Positions 53,994-63,292 of a stretch of 64,000 nucleotides of DNA are shown piece by piece (within the stretch, counting starts at the first letter, position 1; each line of letters begins with the position of its first letter). The stretch spans positions 1-64,000 of the forward strand of contig CAOKOL010000005.1 in assembly GCA_948470335.1 (NCBI GenBank), read 5' to 3'. A program made the translations under genes and the position numbers. The notes below the pieces were generated by a model, which did not search any database, was not told where the DNA came from, and saw only the letters and a list, made by a program, of their open reading frames with translations. This stretch comes from an uncultured Lachnospiraceae bacterium. Its GTDB lineage: Bacteria; Bacillota; Clostridia; Lachnospirales; Lachnospiraceae.

Positions 53994-55367
53994 TCACTTC
54001 CGAACGGTATCTTCCGCCGGCGGCCTGTCAGCCGGTCCCTTCGCCAGTTCTTCATAAAGCTCCAGCACCTGCCGGGTGTTCTTCTCCCGGTCGTGGGTCC
54101 GCATCGCTTTCTCCCTGGCCCGGACTCCCATTTCTTTCGCCAGGACGGGATCCGCGAAAATGCGGCAGACGTCATAGGCCAGCATATAAGGCGCGCTGAC
54201 CGGATAGATCAGTCCTTCCCGCTCATGGGTCAGCATCGTCTTCACCCCGCCCACATCGGCACTGACCACCGGCATTCCAAGAGCCATGGCCTCTCCCACC
54301 GAGTTCGGCGAATTTTCGACAGACGAGGGACAGACAAAGACATGAGACGCCCGGTAGCGCCGGCACATCTGTTCTTCGTCCAGAAATCCGGTAAACTCCA
54401 CGGACCGGCGCAGTTCGTACCGGTCCAGCAGACGGCAGATATACCGCCCGTAAGCGGACTGGCGCAGCCTGTCCTTTAAACCGTGATCTCTGGAGATATC
54501 CTCCCCGGCCACATACAGGCGAACCTTCGGATACCGTCTGCGGATCAGCGGCATCGCCTCCAGCATATAGTGAAGCCCTTTGATGGGATAGCTGCCCTGA
54601 CTTAAAAAGATGCTGTATTTCTCACAGGATTCATAAGACCAGCGGTTTTCTTCCCGATAAAAGGCGCGGCGTAGTGTTTCCTCATTTACATGATAAACGG
54701 CTTTCGGATTGATCTGGCCGGTACAGGCTCTGTCCCAGTCTGTCCGGCCCAGAATATGGCCGCAGGACCGGATAGCTTTTTTCTCCAGAACCCCCCGCTT
54801 TACAAAACTCTTTTGCTGCTTTTCCAGGTTTGTCCTTCTGAGCAGATCCCGGAACGTATACTGCCGCCGCACCTTATAGGGCAGATCCGCCATAAAATGG
54901 AGGGCGTAAACCGATACCAGCCCCTGAATATGAATCATTGTGCGTTCCGGCTTTCCGAAAGCTCTCGCCGCTGCCAGGGAATGGGGATATTCCGTACCGA
55001 AAATATGCAGCAGATCCGGCTTCGTTTCCTCCATAATCTGCCGGAACTGCCGCTCCTGAACCGGATCGTAGCAATCCAGCTTTTTCAGATCGGCAGAAAA
55101 GCCGTAATAGGTGATTGCCGGCGGACTGCCGGCCTCACGGGCAGCGGCATCCGCCTCACCGCTCCATAGCTTTGCCTGCCCTTTCACCGGCTCCGGCACG
55201 CCATAGAGGGGAAAACAGACCGTCAGACGTACCTGACGGCAGCGGCCCATATCCTCGGCCAGTCCCTCCAGCCAGCCTCCGATAGGCGTCCCCGGCCTCT
55301 GCATCGCCTTTGCGATCTGGGGCAGAATCACATTGCAAACCCACAGTACATTTATCTGGTCAGACAT
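53994..55367 (-). CDS. GT4 glycosyltransferase
   Basis: The 457-residue protein has the GT-B fold: an N-terminal acceptor domain (LWVCNVILPQIAKAM) and a C-terminal nucleotide-sugar domain with SQGSYPIKGLHYMLEAMPLI, VFVCPSSVENSPNSVGEAMALGMPVVSADVGG and its conserved E in GEAMALG. GT4 enzymes keep the anomeric configuration; the donor cannot be read. AGAGG precedes the start at 55367. It lies upstream of the GT-A gene by 72 bp. Confidence 0.92.
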   Translation of the reverse strand: MSDQINVLWVCNVILPQIAKAMQRPGTPIGGWLEGLAEDMGRCRQVRLTVCFPLYGVPEPVKGQAKLWSGEADAAAREAGSPPAITYYGFSADLKKLDCYDPVQERQFRQIMEETKPDLLHIFGTEYPHSLAAARAFGKPERTMIHIQGLVSVYALHFMADLPYKVRRQYTFRDLLRRTNLEKQQKSFVKRGVLEKKAIRSCGHILGRTDWDRACTGQINPKAVYHVNEETLRRAFYREENRWSYESCEKYSIFLSQGSYPIKGLHYMLEAMPLIRRRYPKVRLYVAGEDISRDHGLKDRLRQSAYGRYICRLLDRYELRRSVEFTGFLDEEQMCRRYRASHVFVCPSSVENSPNSVGEAMALGMPVVSADVGGVKTMLTHEREGLIYPVSAPYMLAYDVCRIFADPVLAKEMGVRAREKAMRTHDREKNTRQVLELYEELAKGPADRPPAEDTVRK

Positions 55368-55413
55368 CGTTCTTTTTCCTCTTATAAACAAGTTTTTTTA
55401 TAAACAAGTTCCT

Positions 55414-56028
55414 TTACGTTTCAGAATCCCGCGGCTGACTGCTTTGTTTCGCCTTAATCTTCACCGCCGGATTTCCCGCCCAGACTTCCCCGGCGGGAAC
55501 ATCCTTTGTCACCACGCTTCCCGCGCCGATCACGGCGCCTTCTCCGATGGTGACTCCCTTTAAGATCATGGAGTGCGCGCCCACAAAGGCCCTGTCCCGA
55601 ATCACCACCGCCCCTTTTCTGGCGGCTCTGCGGTCGTCCAGCTCTCTTCGCCCATCTGACAGTTTATGAAAATCCGTATCATAGATCTTTACGCTTCCTC
55701 CGATCACCACGTCATTTCCCAGCGTCACGCTGCTGTGACAGACAATTGTGCTGTTGGAAATTCCCACCCGGTCCCCGATGGTCAGCACGGCTCCGGGCAC
55801 AATGGAAAACACGGTGCGGCAGTCTCCCCCGATGGGATTGGAGGAAGCCGACGAATTGATCGTCACGCCTTTTCCCAGCACGATACGCCCGTGACCGTAT
55901 ATGTTCAGACGCCCGTGAATCACCGGCATCTGCTTACAGGAGACACGGCGGTACTTTAAGGTCATTTGATTAAAGATACGATTCCACAAATCCGGAATCA
56001 ACGCAGCCAGTTTTTTTAATCTGTTCAT
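55414..56028 (-). CDS. Hexapeptide-repeat acyltransferase
   Basis: The 204-residue protein has the left-handed beta-helix pattern ([LIV]-G-x4 repeats: LTIGDRVGISNS, VTLGNDVVIGGSVKIYD, VTIGEGAVIGAGSVVTKD) and a C-terminal AGNPAVKI tail, as in O-acetyltransferases. It probably acetylates a sugar of the glycan repeat with acetyl-CoA. A basic N-terminal region (LKKLAALIPDLWNRIF) precedes the helix. GGAAGG before the start at 56028. Confidence 0.93.
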   Translation of the reverse strand: MNRLKKLAALIPDLWNRIFNQMTLKYRRVSCKQMPVIHGRLNIYGHGRIVLGKGVTINSSASSNPIGGDCRTVFSIVPGAVLTIGDRVGISNSTIVCHSSVTLGNDVVIGGSVKIYDTDFHKLSDGRRELDDRRAARKGAVVIRDRAFVGAHSMILKGVTIGEGAVIGAGSVVTKDVPAGEVWAGNPAVKIKAKQSSQPRDSET

Positions 56029-56061
56029 ATGCACCTTCCAAAATTTCAATTAACGGAAACA

Positions 56062-56967
56062 TCATTTCTCAAACAGTGCCCTGATTCTCCGCCCGGTTTC
56101 CTCATCAATTTCTTCGCCGCATTCCTGCTCAAAGGCGGCATCCCGTTCTGTCAGAATATGCTGTTTCATCTGACCGGTATAACAGATGCAGTTCATCCGC
56201 CCCAGATACCTGGCCCACATGGAGAAGGAGGAACCTGAGGCAATCAGCAGCGGCACCCGGGACAGCGCCATAATATCGGCGATGCTGGTTCCGAAGGTAA
56301 GCCGCTGGGTACGGGGCAGGGAAAGAACCGGTTTCAGTTCTTCCTCCGTGCCGTCGGAAAAAATCCAGACGCGGATCTCCCTTCCCGCCAACTTTCTGAT
56401 CTGGCAGATCATATCCCTGTACCACCATACCGGCAGAGCGCTGTCATGACGCCCCGCCCGGACTTCGGCCTCCGATACACGGGCAAAATCCCCCAGACGG
56501 ATATGAACGCCGACGGAATCCCGGAAGTCAAAGGCCAGCGCATCCCGGTTCCCCGGCTTTAAATTCTGTTTCAGATTTTCATAAACATATGCGCTGTCGT
56601 AAAGGATATCATCAAAGCAGCCCTCCAGCCCTTCAAATTCCACAATCCTGTCATCCAGTTTTTCCACAAGTCTCTTTTTTGATTCCGGCAGACGCTTTTT
56701 CACCGCCAAAAGCCACAGCCGGTAAAGCCCGCCGACAGCGCCGCAACGGTTATCGAACAGATCGTTGTAAAACCGTTTATCCATCTCCCGGCGCAGAATC
56801 GGCCCCAGCTTCACGCTGGGCCAGGTCGGCCAGATCAGCCGGCAGCCAAAGTCTCTGGCAAATACCAGCGCTCTGGCATAGGTAAACAGAAGATTGCCAA
56901 GCCCCGCTCCGCCCAAACGGACAGCCAAAAGGTCCTTTTCCGATAATTTCGGATACACGTAATTCAT
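56062..56967 (-). CDS. GT11-like (fucosyltransferase family) glycosyltransferase
   Basis: The 301-residue protein has GGAGLGNLLFTYARALVFA, the block VGVHIRLGDFARV and FSDGTEEELK, then DIMALSRVPLLIASGSSFSMWARYLG. These are conserved in GT11 alpha-1,2-fucosyltransferases. The donor may be GDP-fucose but this is inference. The start at 56967 has AGAGG before it. It sits between the EpsG-like protein and an acyltransferase. Confidence 0.82.
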   Translation of the reverse strand: MNYVYPKLSEKDLLAVRLGGAGLGNLLFTYARALVFARDFGCRLIWPTWPSVKLGPILRREMDKRFYNDLFDNRCGAVGGLYRLWLLAVKKRLPESKKRLVEKLDDRIVEFEGLEGCFDDILYDSAYVYENLKQNLKPGNRDALAFDFRDSVGVHIRLGDFARVSEAEVRAGRHDSALPVWWYRDMICQIRKLAGREIRVWIFSDGTEEELKPVLSLPRTQRLTFGTSIADIMALSRVPLLIASGSSFSMWARYLGRMNCICYTGQMKQHILTERDAAFEQECGEEIDEETGRRIRALFEK

Positions 56968-56992
56968 AAACAGCCTCTTTTCTTTCGCGCCC

Positions 56993-58126
56993 CTACGGCC
57001 AAAGCGCTTTTTCCCGCAGAATCGCCAGTTTCTCAAAAAATGTCCCGTAGTACCAGTCTCCTCCGCCCATCAGCACAGGCGCGATCATAAAGAACAGCAA
57101 AATGCCCAGAAGAACCACATAATACAGTGTTTTCAGCCTCCGGCTCTCCTCACAGTCGACGGCCGCAGGCACAATCAGCGCATACATACAAATAAAATAC
57201 ATATTCAGCCTGCTCCACATGGGCAGCCAGAAATAAACGCTGTACAGGGAAAAAATCAGAATGGCAAAATTAATATAGACGATATTGCCTTTATTCTTCT
57301 CCACCATTTTCTTCCTGTAGTAAAGGCACAGCAGCAGATACAGACCGCACAGCACGACCTGGGTCGGGGAAAAATCCACGTGAAAGGTGGCGGCGTCATT
57401 GGCCACATGGGGATAAAACCGGCCGATCAACTGATTGGCAATGATATCCCGTCCCCGCTCCGACAGACTGGCCGCCGCCGACAGCAGATAAAACAGCCAG
57501 TACGCAATCGGCTTATAGGAAAACTGCATCAGAAAAATCACCGGCGCCATCATCAGCGCCGTTTTATGGAAAAAGCTTCCGGCGAACACCAGCGCCAGGC
57601 TGCGGACCATTTTTCTGTCCGCCGCACAGCCAAGAGCCAGAAAGACAAAGGCCGCCGCCATGCCCTGGCGGATCAGGTTGAAGGAATTGTAGTAAAGGGT
57701 GGTGAAAAAAATATACAGACTGAACGGGGCAAACCGGGAATATTTCCGCAGGGAAGCCACCCCCAGCCAGCAGATCACCAGATTGGCGGCAAAAATCACG
57801 GCCTGGGGCTCTTTGGTAAACAGGGAGATAATCCGGTTCATCCACACATAGCCCCGCTCCGTGCCCGCATAGGTTTCCACATACCAGTCTGCCGCAATAT
57901 TTTCAAAAATCTCACAGTAGCCGGCAAAATCAGTGCCTACCATATAGCGCAGGCCGCCGAACAATGTGAGCGTGACAAAGATCAGCGCCCAGAAAATATT
58001 GGTCAGAGGCAGCGTATATGTCTTCTCTCCCCGCACAAACCAGGCGTTCCATCCGTTGATTTTTCCGATTTCCACAAAACAGCCCAGCACCATCACGATG
58101 CCCAGCACTGCCAAATATACAGTCAT
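56993..58126 (-). CDS. EpsG-like membrane protein (polysaccharide polymerase type)
   Basis: The 377-residue protein has about 10 membrane helices with short loops, and the early block LFGGLRYMVGTDFAGYCEIFENI resembles EpsG-family proteins (RxxxGxDxxxY), which are candidates for repeat-unit polymerisation. The frame to 58237 would lead into the upstream gene and lacks a site; GAGG precedes the ATG at 58126. It follows the trifunctional enzyme by 14 bp. Confidence 0.88.
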   Translation of the reverse strand: MTVYLAVLGIVMVLGCFVEIGKINGWNAWFVRGEKTYTLPLTNIFWALIFVTLTLFGGLRYMVGTDFAGYCEIFENIAADWYVETYAGTERGYVWMNRIISLFTKEPQAVIFAANLVICWLGVASLRKYSRFAPFSLYIFFTTLYYNSFNLIRQGMAAAFVFLALGCAADRKMVRSLALVFAGSFFHKTALMMAPVIFLMQFSYKPIAYWLFYLLSAAASLSERGRDIIANQLIGRFYPHVANDAATFHVDFSPTQVVLCGLYLLLCLYYRKKMVEKNKGNIVYINFAILIFSLYSVYFWLPMWSRLNMYFICMYALIVPAAVDCEESRRLKTLYYVVLLGILLFFMIAPVLMGGGDWYYGTFFEKLAILREKALWP

Positions 58127-58140
58127 AGACAGATCCTCGA

Positions 58141-60795
58141 TTATCTCCTGTGAAGCTTGCCTGTGAACAGCCGTCCAAGCATCCCCAGCTTTCCGGCAAA
58201 CCGTCCTGCCTGATGGGCAAGATGGGAAGGCAGGCACGCCGGCGGCGTAGACAGCAACACAAAAGAAATCCGGTAAAAAGGATTATAATTGGAACGTTTG
58301 CTGAACATCTTTTTTAAGGTCAGCTTTGCATATTCGCTTTCCCCGGTGGCCTTCTCGTCAAAGGTATAGGTCAGCTCCGGAAATGACCGCAGCCTGATCC
58401 CCTTCCGGTAAGCCCGGATCGTAAATTCAAAATCCGACATATAGTGAGGCAGCAGCACCGGATGCATGCCCCCGGTTTTCATCCAGTCTCCCACGGTCAG
58501 AAACAGACTTCGGGTGGAAGCCGCATTGCTCTCCCTGCCCGGCGGCAGCAGAGAACCGGTGCCGTCTTTAAAATCATGGTAAAAAATACCGTCCAACTGC
58601 CGTCCGCTCCCGGCGCCGTAACCGCTACCCGCCACCATGGTTCCCGGATGCGCCCGCAGAAGGCGGACGCCCGTCTCAATATAATCATCGCCGTAATCCA
58701 CGTCGTCATTGTTAATCAGTACCGGCGTGTCCGGGTCTTTTACATGTTTTTTCAGCCACAGATACGCTTTCTGCAGACCGCCCGCCCACCACAGGTTTCC
58801 GTCTCCGTGCAGAATCACGGAACGGGGAAATTCTTCTTTCACCATCTCTGCCGTACCGTCGGTACAGCCGTCGTCCACAAGCACCAGAAACAGATTCTTA
58901 CAGGTCTGGCGTTTCAGGACGGAGAGGTATTTTTTGGTAATCTCATAACGGTTGTGTACGGAGGTTACAATATAGATCCGGGTCCCGCTTTCGGAAACGC
59001 CGTCTCCGGGATGTTCCGCATCCGCAAACGCATCCGGCTTCCCGTCCAGGTATCTGTCGATTGCCCGGATATGTCCTGCGGCAATCTTGCGCATGGTCTT
59101 TCCCTTTACGGATGCCAGCGCGTTCCGGCCTATGGCTTCCGTCTTTTTCGGATTCAAGAGAAGACGGTTTATGGCCATGGCCAGCCGCCTGGGATTTTCC
59201 GCAGGAATGACATAGCCGTTCTTTCCCTGCCGGATCAGCTCCATGCCGGCGATACACCGGTCAGTCGTGATCACCGGAAGGCCGCCTGCCATGGCTTCAT
59301 TGACCACCAGCCCCCAGATGTCCTCTCTGGTGGGCAGCACAAACAGATCTGCCTGACGGTACATCCTGGTCAGCCGTTCCTTATCCATAAAATCCAAAAT
59401 CGTCACATGGTTCAGCCGGTGTTCCCGGATGTAATCCAGATATGCCTCCTTCTCGCCGCCGCCGCCGATTATCAGCAGATTGGCTTCCGTCTCCACCTGT
59501 TCCCAGGCCCGCAGCAGAATATCAAAGCCTTTCCGGGGAATAAACTGACCTACAGTCATTACCGTCAGTCTGTCCTCAATGCCAAGCTCCGCCCGCAGCG
59601 CTGTCTTTTCTACACGGGTAAGAGGCCGTTCCGGATAATCTTCTTCCGACAGAGATGTAAAATGATGATAAACAATCCGTTCCTTTTTCGCCCCGTAGTG
59701 CAGGAAATAAGTTCCGGCATAGGAACCGCTGGCAAAACAGAGGGCCGCACGGGAAACAAACAGCTTTTTGACCGCTTTTTTCAGCGGCCGGTCATTGATA
59801 AAGGCTCCGTCACAGTTGACGGCATAGGGAACGCCCGCCGCCATGCAGCGCAGCATCAGAAGATTTGCCCGCCTGCTGAAATAATCATAGGCCAGCACCA
59901 TATCATAGGTTCCGATTTTTTTCAGACATTGTCCGTAAGCCTTTTGATTCTCTGGCGTATTCAGCACCCGGAACATATCGCTTTCCACAAACCAGCCGGC
60001 GTTCCGGTCCTGGTTCTGCACCACCTCAAAAAACAGGTCGATGTCATAATGCTTTGCCAGTTCCCGGAACACCGCCACCCGGTAAGGCGCCGGAAAAATG
60101 GACAGGATCAGAAGTCTTTTTTTTTGCGCCTCATCTTTTTTGCTGCCGCCGCTTCCGCCCTCTGCCAGCGCCTTATTTAAAAACGCGCCCACATCCTTTG
60201 TCAGCGGCGCAAATTTGCTGATCTTCTCGTCCGGCCAGTTCCACCACTGGGTTTTCGACAGCCGCCGGATCGTTTCCTCATCGAACCGCTTCCGGACCAG
60301 CCTGGCCGGATTTCCGGCCCAGATTTCGTAAGGACCTACATCCTTTGTGACAATCGCCCCCATGCCGATCACTGCGCCGTCGCCGATGGTGACGCCGGCC
60401 CGGATCATGGCGTTGGTGGCAATCCACACGTCGTTGCCGATGGTTGTCTGCTGAAAGATGTCGTACTCATGGCGGGCAAAATTTTTTTTCAGAATATTTT
60501 CCCATTTATGAAACACCGACGAGGTGGAAACCCAGTTTAAGGGGTGTCCGGTGCCGCCGATGTTGCAGTTTCCCGCTATGGAACAGAAATTGCCGATGGT
60601 CGTATTCGTGATAAACGTGGTCCGTCCCACATAGGAATACCGCCCCAGCCTGCTTCTGTAAAACCGTGCCCCGGCACAGATAGCCGCCGTGTCGTCCACT
60701 TCACTGTCAGACAGCAGCGCCAGAATCGATACCTTGCTGAAAAAACGTTTCGGCAGTCTTATAATATTCTGCAGTAATACAAGTAATCTGCGCAT
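58141..60795 (-). CDS. Three-domain fusion: hexapeptide acyltransferase, GT4 and GT2
   Basis: The 884-residue protein joins three enzymes. Residues 1-200 form a left-handed beta-helix (NTTIGNFCSIAGNCNIGG, TTIGNDVWIATNAMIRAG, VTIGDGAVIGMGAIVTKDV) with an AGNPARLV tail. A Gly/Ser linker (near 212) leads to a GT4 domain (about 228-575: LLILSIFPAPYRVAVFRELAKH, QFIPRKGFDILLRA, REDIWGLVVNEAMAGGLPVITTD), then a GT2 domain (about 603-850: IYIVTSVHNRYEITKKYL, VDDGCTDGTAEMV, LINNDDVDYGDDYIE). All three keep their motifs, so the fusion is likely active and not a broken gene. GAGGAAGG precedes the ATG at 60795. It would acetylate and add two sugars. Confidence 0.9.
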   Translation of the reverse strand: MRRLLVLLQNIIRLPKRFFSKVSILALLSDSEVDDTAAICAGARFYRSRLGRYSYVGRTTFITNTTIGNFCSIAGNCNIGGTGHPLNWVSTSSVFHKWENILKKNFARHEYDIFQQTTIGNDVWIATNAMIRAGVTIGDGAVIGMGAIVTKDVGPYEIWAGNPARLVRKRFDEETIRRLSKTQWWNWPDEKISKFAPLTKDVGAFLNKALAEGGSGGSKKDEAQKKRLLILSIFPAPYRVAVFRELAKHYDIDLFFEVVQNQDRNAGWFVESDMFRVLNTPENQKAYGQCLKKIGTYDMVLAYDYFSRRANLLMLRCMAAGVPYAVNCDGAFINDRPLKKAVKKLFVSRAALCFASGSYAGTYFLHYGAKKERIVYHHFTSLSEEDYPERPLTRVEKTALRAELGIEDRLTVMTVGQFIPRKGFDILLRAWEQVETEANLLIIGGGGEKEAYLDYIREHRLNHVTILDFMDKERLTRMYRQADLFVLPTREDIWGLVVNEAMAGGLPVITTDRCIAGMELIRQGKNGYVIPAENPRRLAMAINRLLLNPKKTEAIGRNALASVKGKTMRKIAAGHIRAIDRYLDGKPDAFADAEHPGDGVSESGTRIYIVTSVHNRYEITKKYLSVLKRQTCKNLFLVLVDDGCTDGTAEMVKEEFPRSVILHGDGNLWWAGGLQKAYLWLKKHVKDPDTPVLINNDDVDYGDDYIETGVRLLRAHPGTMVAGSGYGAGSGRQLDGIFYHDFKDGTGSLLPPGRESNAASTRSLFLTVGDWMKTGGMHPVLLPHYMSDFEFTIRAYRKGIRLRSFPELTYTFDEKATGESEYAKLTLKKMFSKRSNYNPFYRISFVLLSTPPACLPSHLAHQAGRFAGKLGMLGRLFTGKLHRR

Positions 60796-60901
60796 TCCTT
60801 CCTCTTTCCGACGCCTCCGCCGCGCCATTTCCTGTCTTGCCGTTTCGGCTTTCCCTTTCGGACTGCGGACAAAGCAGCTTTTCCCTTTCGCGGCCCTGCC
60901 A

Positions 60902-61786
60902 TCAGCTTCCGGCTTCCAGCGCCCCCGATTTCTTCACGGCGGCGTGCAGCTTTTCATGCTCGTAGATCTTCGCGTCCACCAGAAAACGGTACCAGTAGCC
61001 CTGCAGAAAATGAAAGGCCAGACCTTCCGGCCCGTCTAAAAATCCCAGCCGGAAAATATACCGGTAGAGAAAATACCAGTGCGCCCTGCGCATCAGCGGC
61101 GTCCGGTAATAGATCATGTATTTCAGCCACCGCTTCCGCTCCGCCTGTCCGCCCAAAAGCCTTGGCTTCATGGTCGTCCCCTGTTTGAAAGACTGCTGCT
61201 GTTCAAGATGTTCTTCCAGTTCCTTATTGGAATACCAGTTATGCTTATTGGTCCACCATTCCAGATCCTTGGTGTTATTGTCAATAAAATCTTTGGAAAA
61301 CCGGACGCTCTCCCCTTCTGTCAGCAGAAAGTGCTCATCCATCAGCGCCTGCTCGCAGTATGCCTTTCCGCGGCGGAAAATCCGCAGCAGATAGGTGGGG
61401 TAGATGCCCCCGTGTTTAATCCAGCGCCCCAGAAAATAAACCCGGCGGCGCAGCATCACTCCGTTCACCCGGCCCGGCAGTCCGGGCAGCTTCCGGCGAA
61501 TCTCCTCCGCCAGCTCCTTCGTCAGTTCTTCGTCGGCGTCCACCCGCATCACCCATTCGGTAGAGATATCCGTGTGCTCCAGTCCCCAGTTTAGCTGGGA
61601 GGCATGGTCCTCAAACGGATGGGTATATACGTCGGCTCCCAGCTTTTTTGCCAGCGCTGCCGTTCGGTCCGTGCTGAAACTGTCCACCACCACAATCCGT
61701 TTTGCGATTCCCCGCAGGGAACGGATACATTTTCTGATATTGCTTTCCTCGTTTTTGGTAATGATTAATATGGTCAGATCCGCCAT
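60902..61786 (-). CDS. GT2 glycosyltransferase (WaaE-like)
   Basis: The 294-residue protein opens LTILIITKNEESNIRKCI with VVVDSFSTDRTAALAKKLGADVYTHPF and the DXD-like MRVDADEELT, all typical of WaaE/KdtX-like GT2 enzymes. A C-terminal YRYIFRLGFLDGPEGLAFHFLQGYWYRFLVDAK is also conserved in that group. It follows the small acyltransferase by 3 bp, so they are translated together. Confidence 0.92.
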   Translation of the reverse strand: MADLTILIITKNEESNIRKCIRSLRGIAKRIVVVDSFSTDRTAALAKKLGADVYTHPFEDHASQLNWGLEHTDISTEWVMRVDADEELTKELAEEIRRKLPGLPGRVNGVMLRRRVYFLGRWIKHGGIYPTYLLRIFRRGKAYCEQALMDEHFLLTEGESVRFSKDFIDNNTKDLEWWTNKHNWYSNKELEEHLEQQQSFKQGTTMKPRLLGGQAERKRWLKYMIYYRTPLMRRAHWYFLYRYIFRLGFLDGPEGLAFHFLQGYWYRFLVDAKIYEHEKLHAAVKKSGALEAGS

Positions 61787-61789
61787 TTT

Positions 61790-62347
61790 TCACACCTTCC
61801 TGATTACTCTGGCCGGATTCCCCGCAATCACGCAGCCGGGCTCAAAGGTTCCGCTCACCACACTTCCGGCGCCCACCACACAGTTGTCGCCGATCCGGGT
61901 TCCTTTTAAGAGAATGGAGTTGCAGCCCACAAACACATTTTTTCCGATGACCACCGGCTTTGTAACCAGATTATCATAGATCTCCCCGCGCCGCTCTTTG
62001 GGGTCCAGGGAGTGAAAGTCATTGTCAAAAATTTTACAGTTGGCGCCGATCACGCTGTAATCGCCGATCTCGATCCGCTCTCTGGCATAGATCGTGGTTC
62101 CGGAGATGCCCACATGATCGCCGATTCTGATCTTTCCTTTTCCTCTGGCGATGATAATGGTCCGCTGATACAGACCGATCAGATTGGAGATAAAATTGCT
62201 GTTAATCCCACAGTCCCGGCCGATTTTAATCCTCGCCTGAGGAAAACGGAAGATCAGAGGCCAGCCCCCCAGCTTTAAGCCTTTTCCGTAGGTTACACGA
62301 TTCAGTTTTAAGCCCAGCCGGGGCAGATAGCTGTTTACTTTTGACAT
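61790..62347 (-). CDS. Hexapeptide-repeat acyltransferase
   Basis: The 185-residue protein shows LbH repeats (KIRIGDHVGISGTTIYA, IEIGDYSVIGANCKI, VVIGKNVFVGCNSILLKGTRIGDNCVVGAGSVVSG) and ends AGNPARVIRK. It likely acetylates a sugar of the repeat. AGAGGTG precedes the start. A copy of the palindromic repeat (62372-62463) lies 24 nt upstream, within its leader. Confidence 0.93.
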   Translation of the reverse strand: MSKVNSYLPRLGLKLNRVTYGKGLKLGGWPLIFRFPQARIKIGRDCGINSNFISNLIGLYQRTIIIARGKGKIRIGDHVGISGTTIYARERIEIGDYSVIGANCKIFDNDFHSLDPKERRGEIYDNLVTKPVVIGKNVFVGCNSILLKGTRIGDNCVVGAGSVVSGTFEPGCVIAGNPARVIRKV

Positions 62348-62371
62348 ACTAACACCTCTAATTACAGTACC

Positions 62372-62463
62372 GCAACTCCCCTTCCGAACCCCCTGACTCT
62401 GGAATAATTTCCGGCCGCTTTCTGCGTCCGCAAATCATTCCGGGGGTTCGTACGGTCCGTTGC
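62372..62463 (-). repeat. Palindromic leader repeat inside the polysaccharide unit
   Basis: A 92-bp element with ends GCAAC/GTTGC and a long internal palindrome (TGGAATAATTTCCGG paired with CGCAAATCATTCCGG). It is related to the repeats at 10505-10709, here in the 144-bp gap between two genes of the unit. Confidence 0.7.
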
Positions 62464-62491
62464 TGTTCCAGTTCCGCTGTTTGGGTTCCTG

Positions 62492-63292
62492 CTACGCCAG
62501 GAAAAGTTTCCCGCCTTCCATCAGGATGCACTCGATCAGATACCACCGGCTGTATCCGTTGTCCCTGTATGCCCTGTATTTCGACAGAAAACGATTCCAG
62601 GCCACTTTAGGCTGCTTCCGGTTGCTGGAGCCGCCCAGGCGGTAGTTGGCCAGCACCTTCGGCACCACCACCACTTTCCGCCCGTCCTTTCGGATCCGCA
62701 GCATCAGGTCCAGATCGTCGGCGTTTCCCTTACAGGCGTACCGATAGATGCCGTACATCTCCTTCGTGATAAAAGTGGTGGGATGGTTCCACTCTCTGGT
62801 GGTAATGTAATGCTTCCGATACCGGGATTTCTTGATAAAAACCCTTCCGTCCCGCTTAATCATCCGCAGATTGGCATACATCATATCATAATGAGTTTTC
62901 CGGTAAGCCGCCGCCGCCCAGGCCGCCGCATGTTCCTCATACCAGTCGTCGCTGTTCAGCAAACCGATAATATCCCCTGCGGCCATGTCAATGCCTTTGT
63001 TCATGGCCTCATAGATGCCCTCGTCCTTCTCCGACACAATCCGGTAAGCAAACCCTCTCCCGGCAAATGCCTCCCGGTAGCTCTCGGCAATCTCCACTGT
63101 CCGGTCCGAAGACAGACCGTCGATAATCAGGTATTCCACAAAGGGATAGGTCTGGCCCAGCACCGACTCGATGGTATCCCGGATCGTGGCCTGGCTGTTG
63201 TAGGATACGGTGATAACAGTAATCAGAGGCCATACCGTCCTGCCCGGCCGTCCCCCTTCGCCCGCTCCGTTCTTTTTATATTCAGATTCCAT
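62492..63292 (-). CDS. GT2 glycosyltransferase (WcaA-like)
   Basis: The 266-residue protein shows ITVITVSYNSQATIRDTIESVLGQTYPFVEYLIIDGLSSDRT and the DXD-like LLNSDDWYEEHAA, with GNADDLDLMLRIRKDGRK later, as in WcaA-type GT2 enzymes. It starts within the last codons of the sugar transferase gene (63282-63292), so the two are translationally coupled. Confidence 0.92.
   Translation of the reverse strand: MESEYKKNGAGEGGRPGRTVWPLITVITVSYNSQATIRDTIESVLGQTYPFVEYLIIDGLSSDRTVEIAESYREAFAGRGFAYRIVSEKDEGIYEAMNKGIDMAAGDIIGLLNSDDWYEEHAAAWAAAAYRKTHYDMMYANLRMIKRDGRVFIKKSRYRKHYITTREWNHPTTFITKEMYGIYRYACKGNADDLDLMLRIRKDGRKVVVVPKVLANYRLGGSSNRKQPKVAWNRFLSKYRAYRDNGYSRWYLIECILMEGGKLFLA

Noticed and set aside
58444..60180. 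578-codon plus-strand frame opposite the fusion enzyme
   Set aside because: Antisense shadow; the minus strand has a well-supported enzyme.
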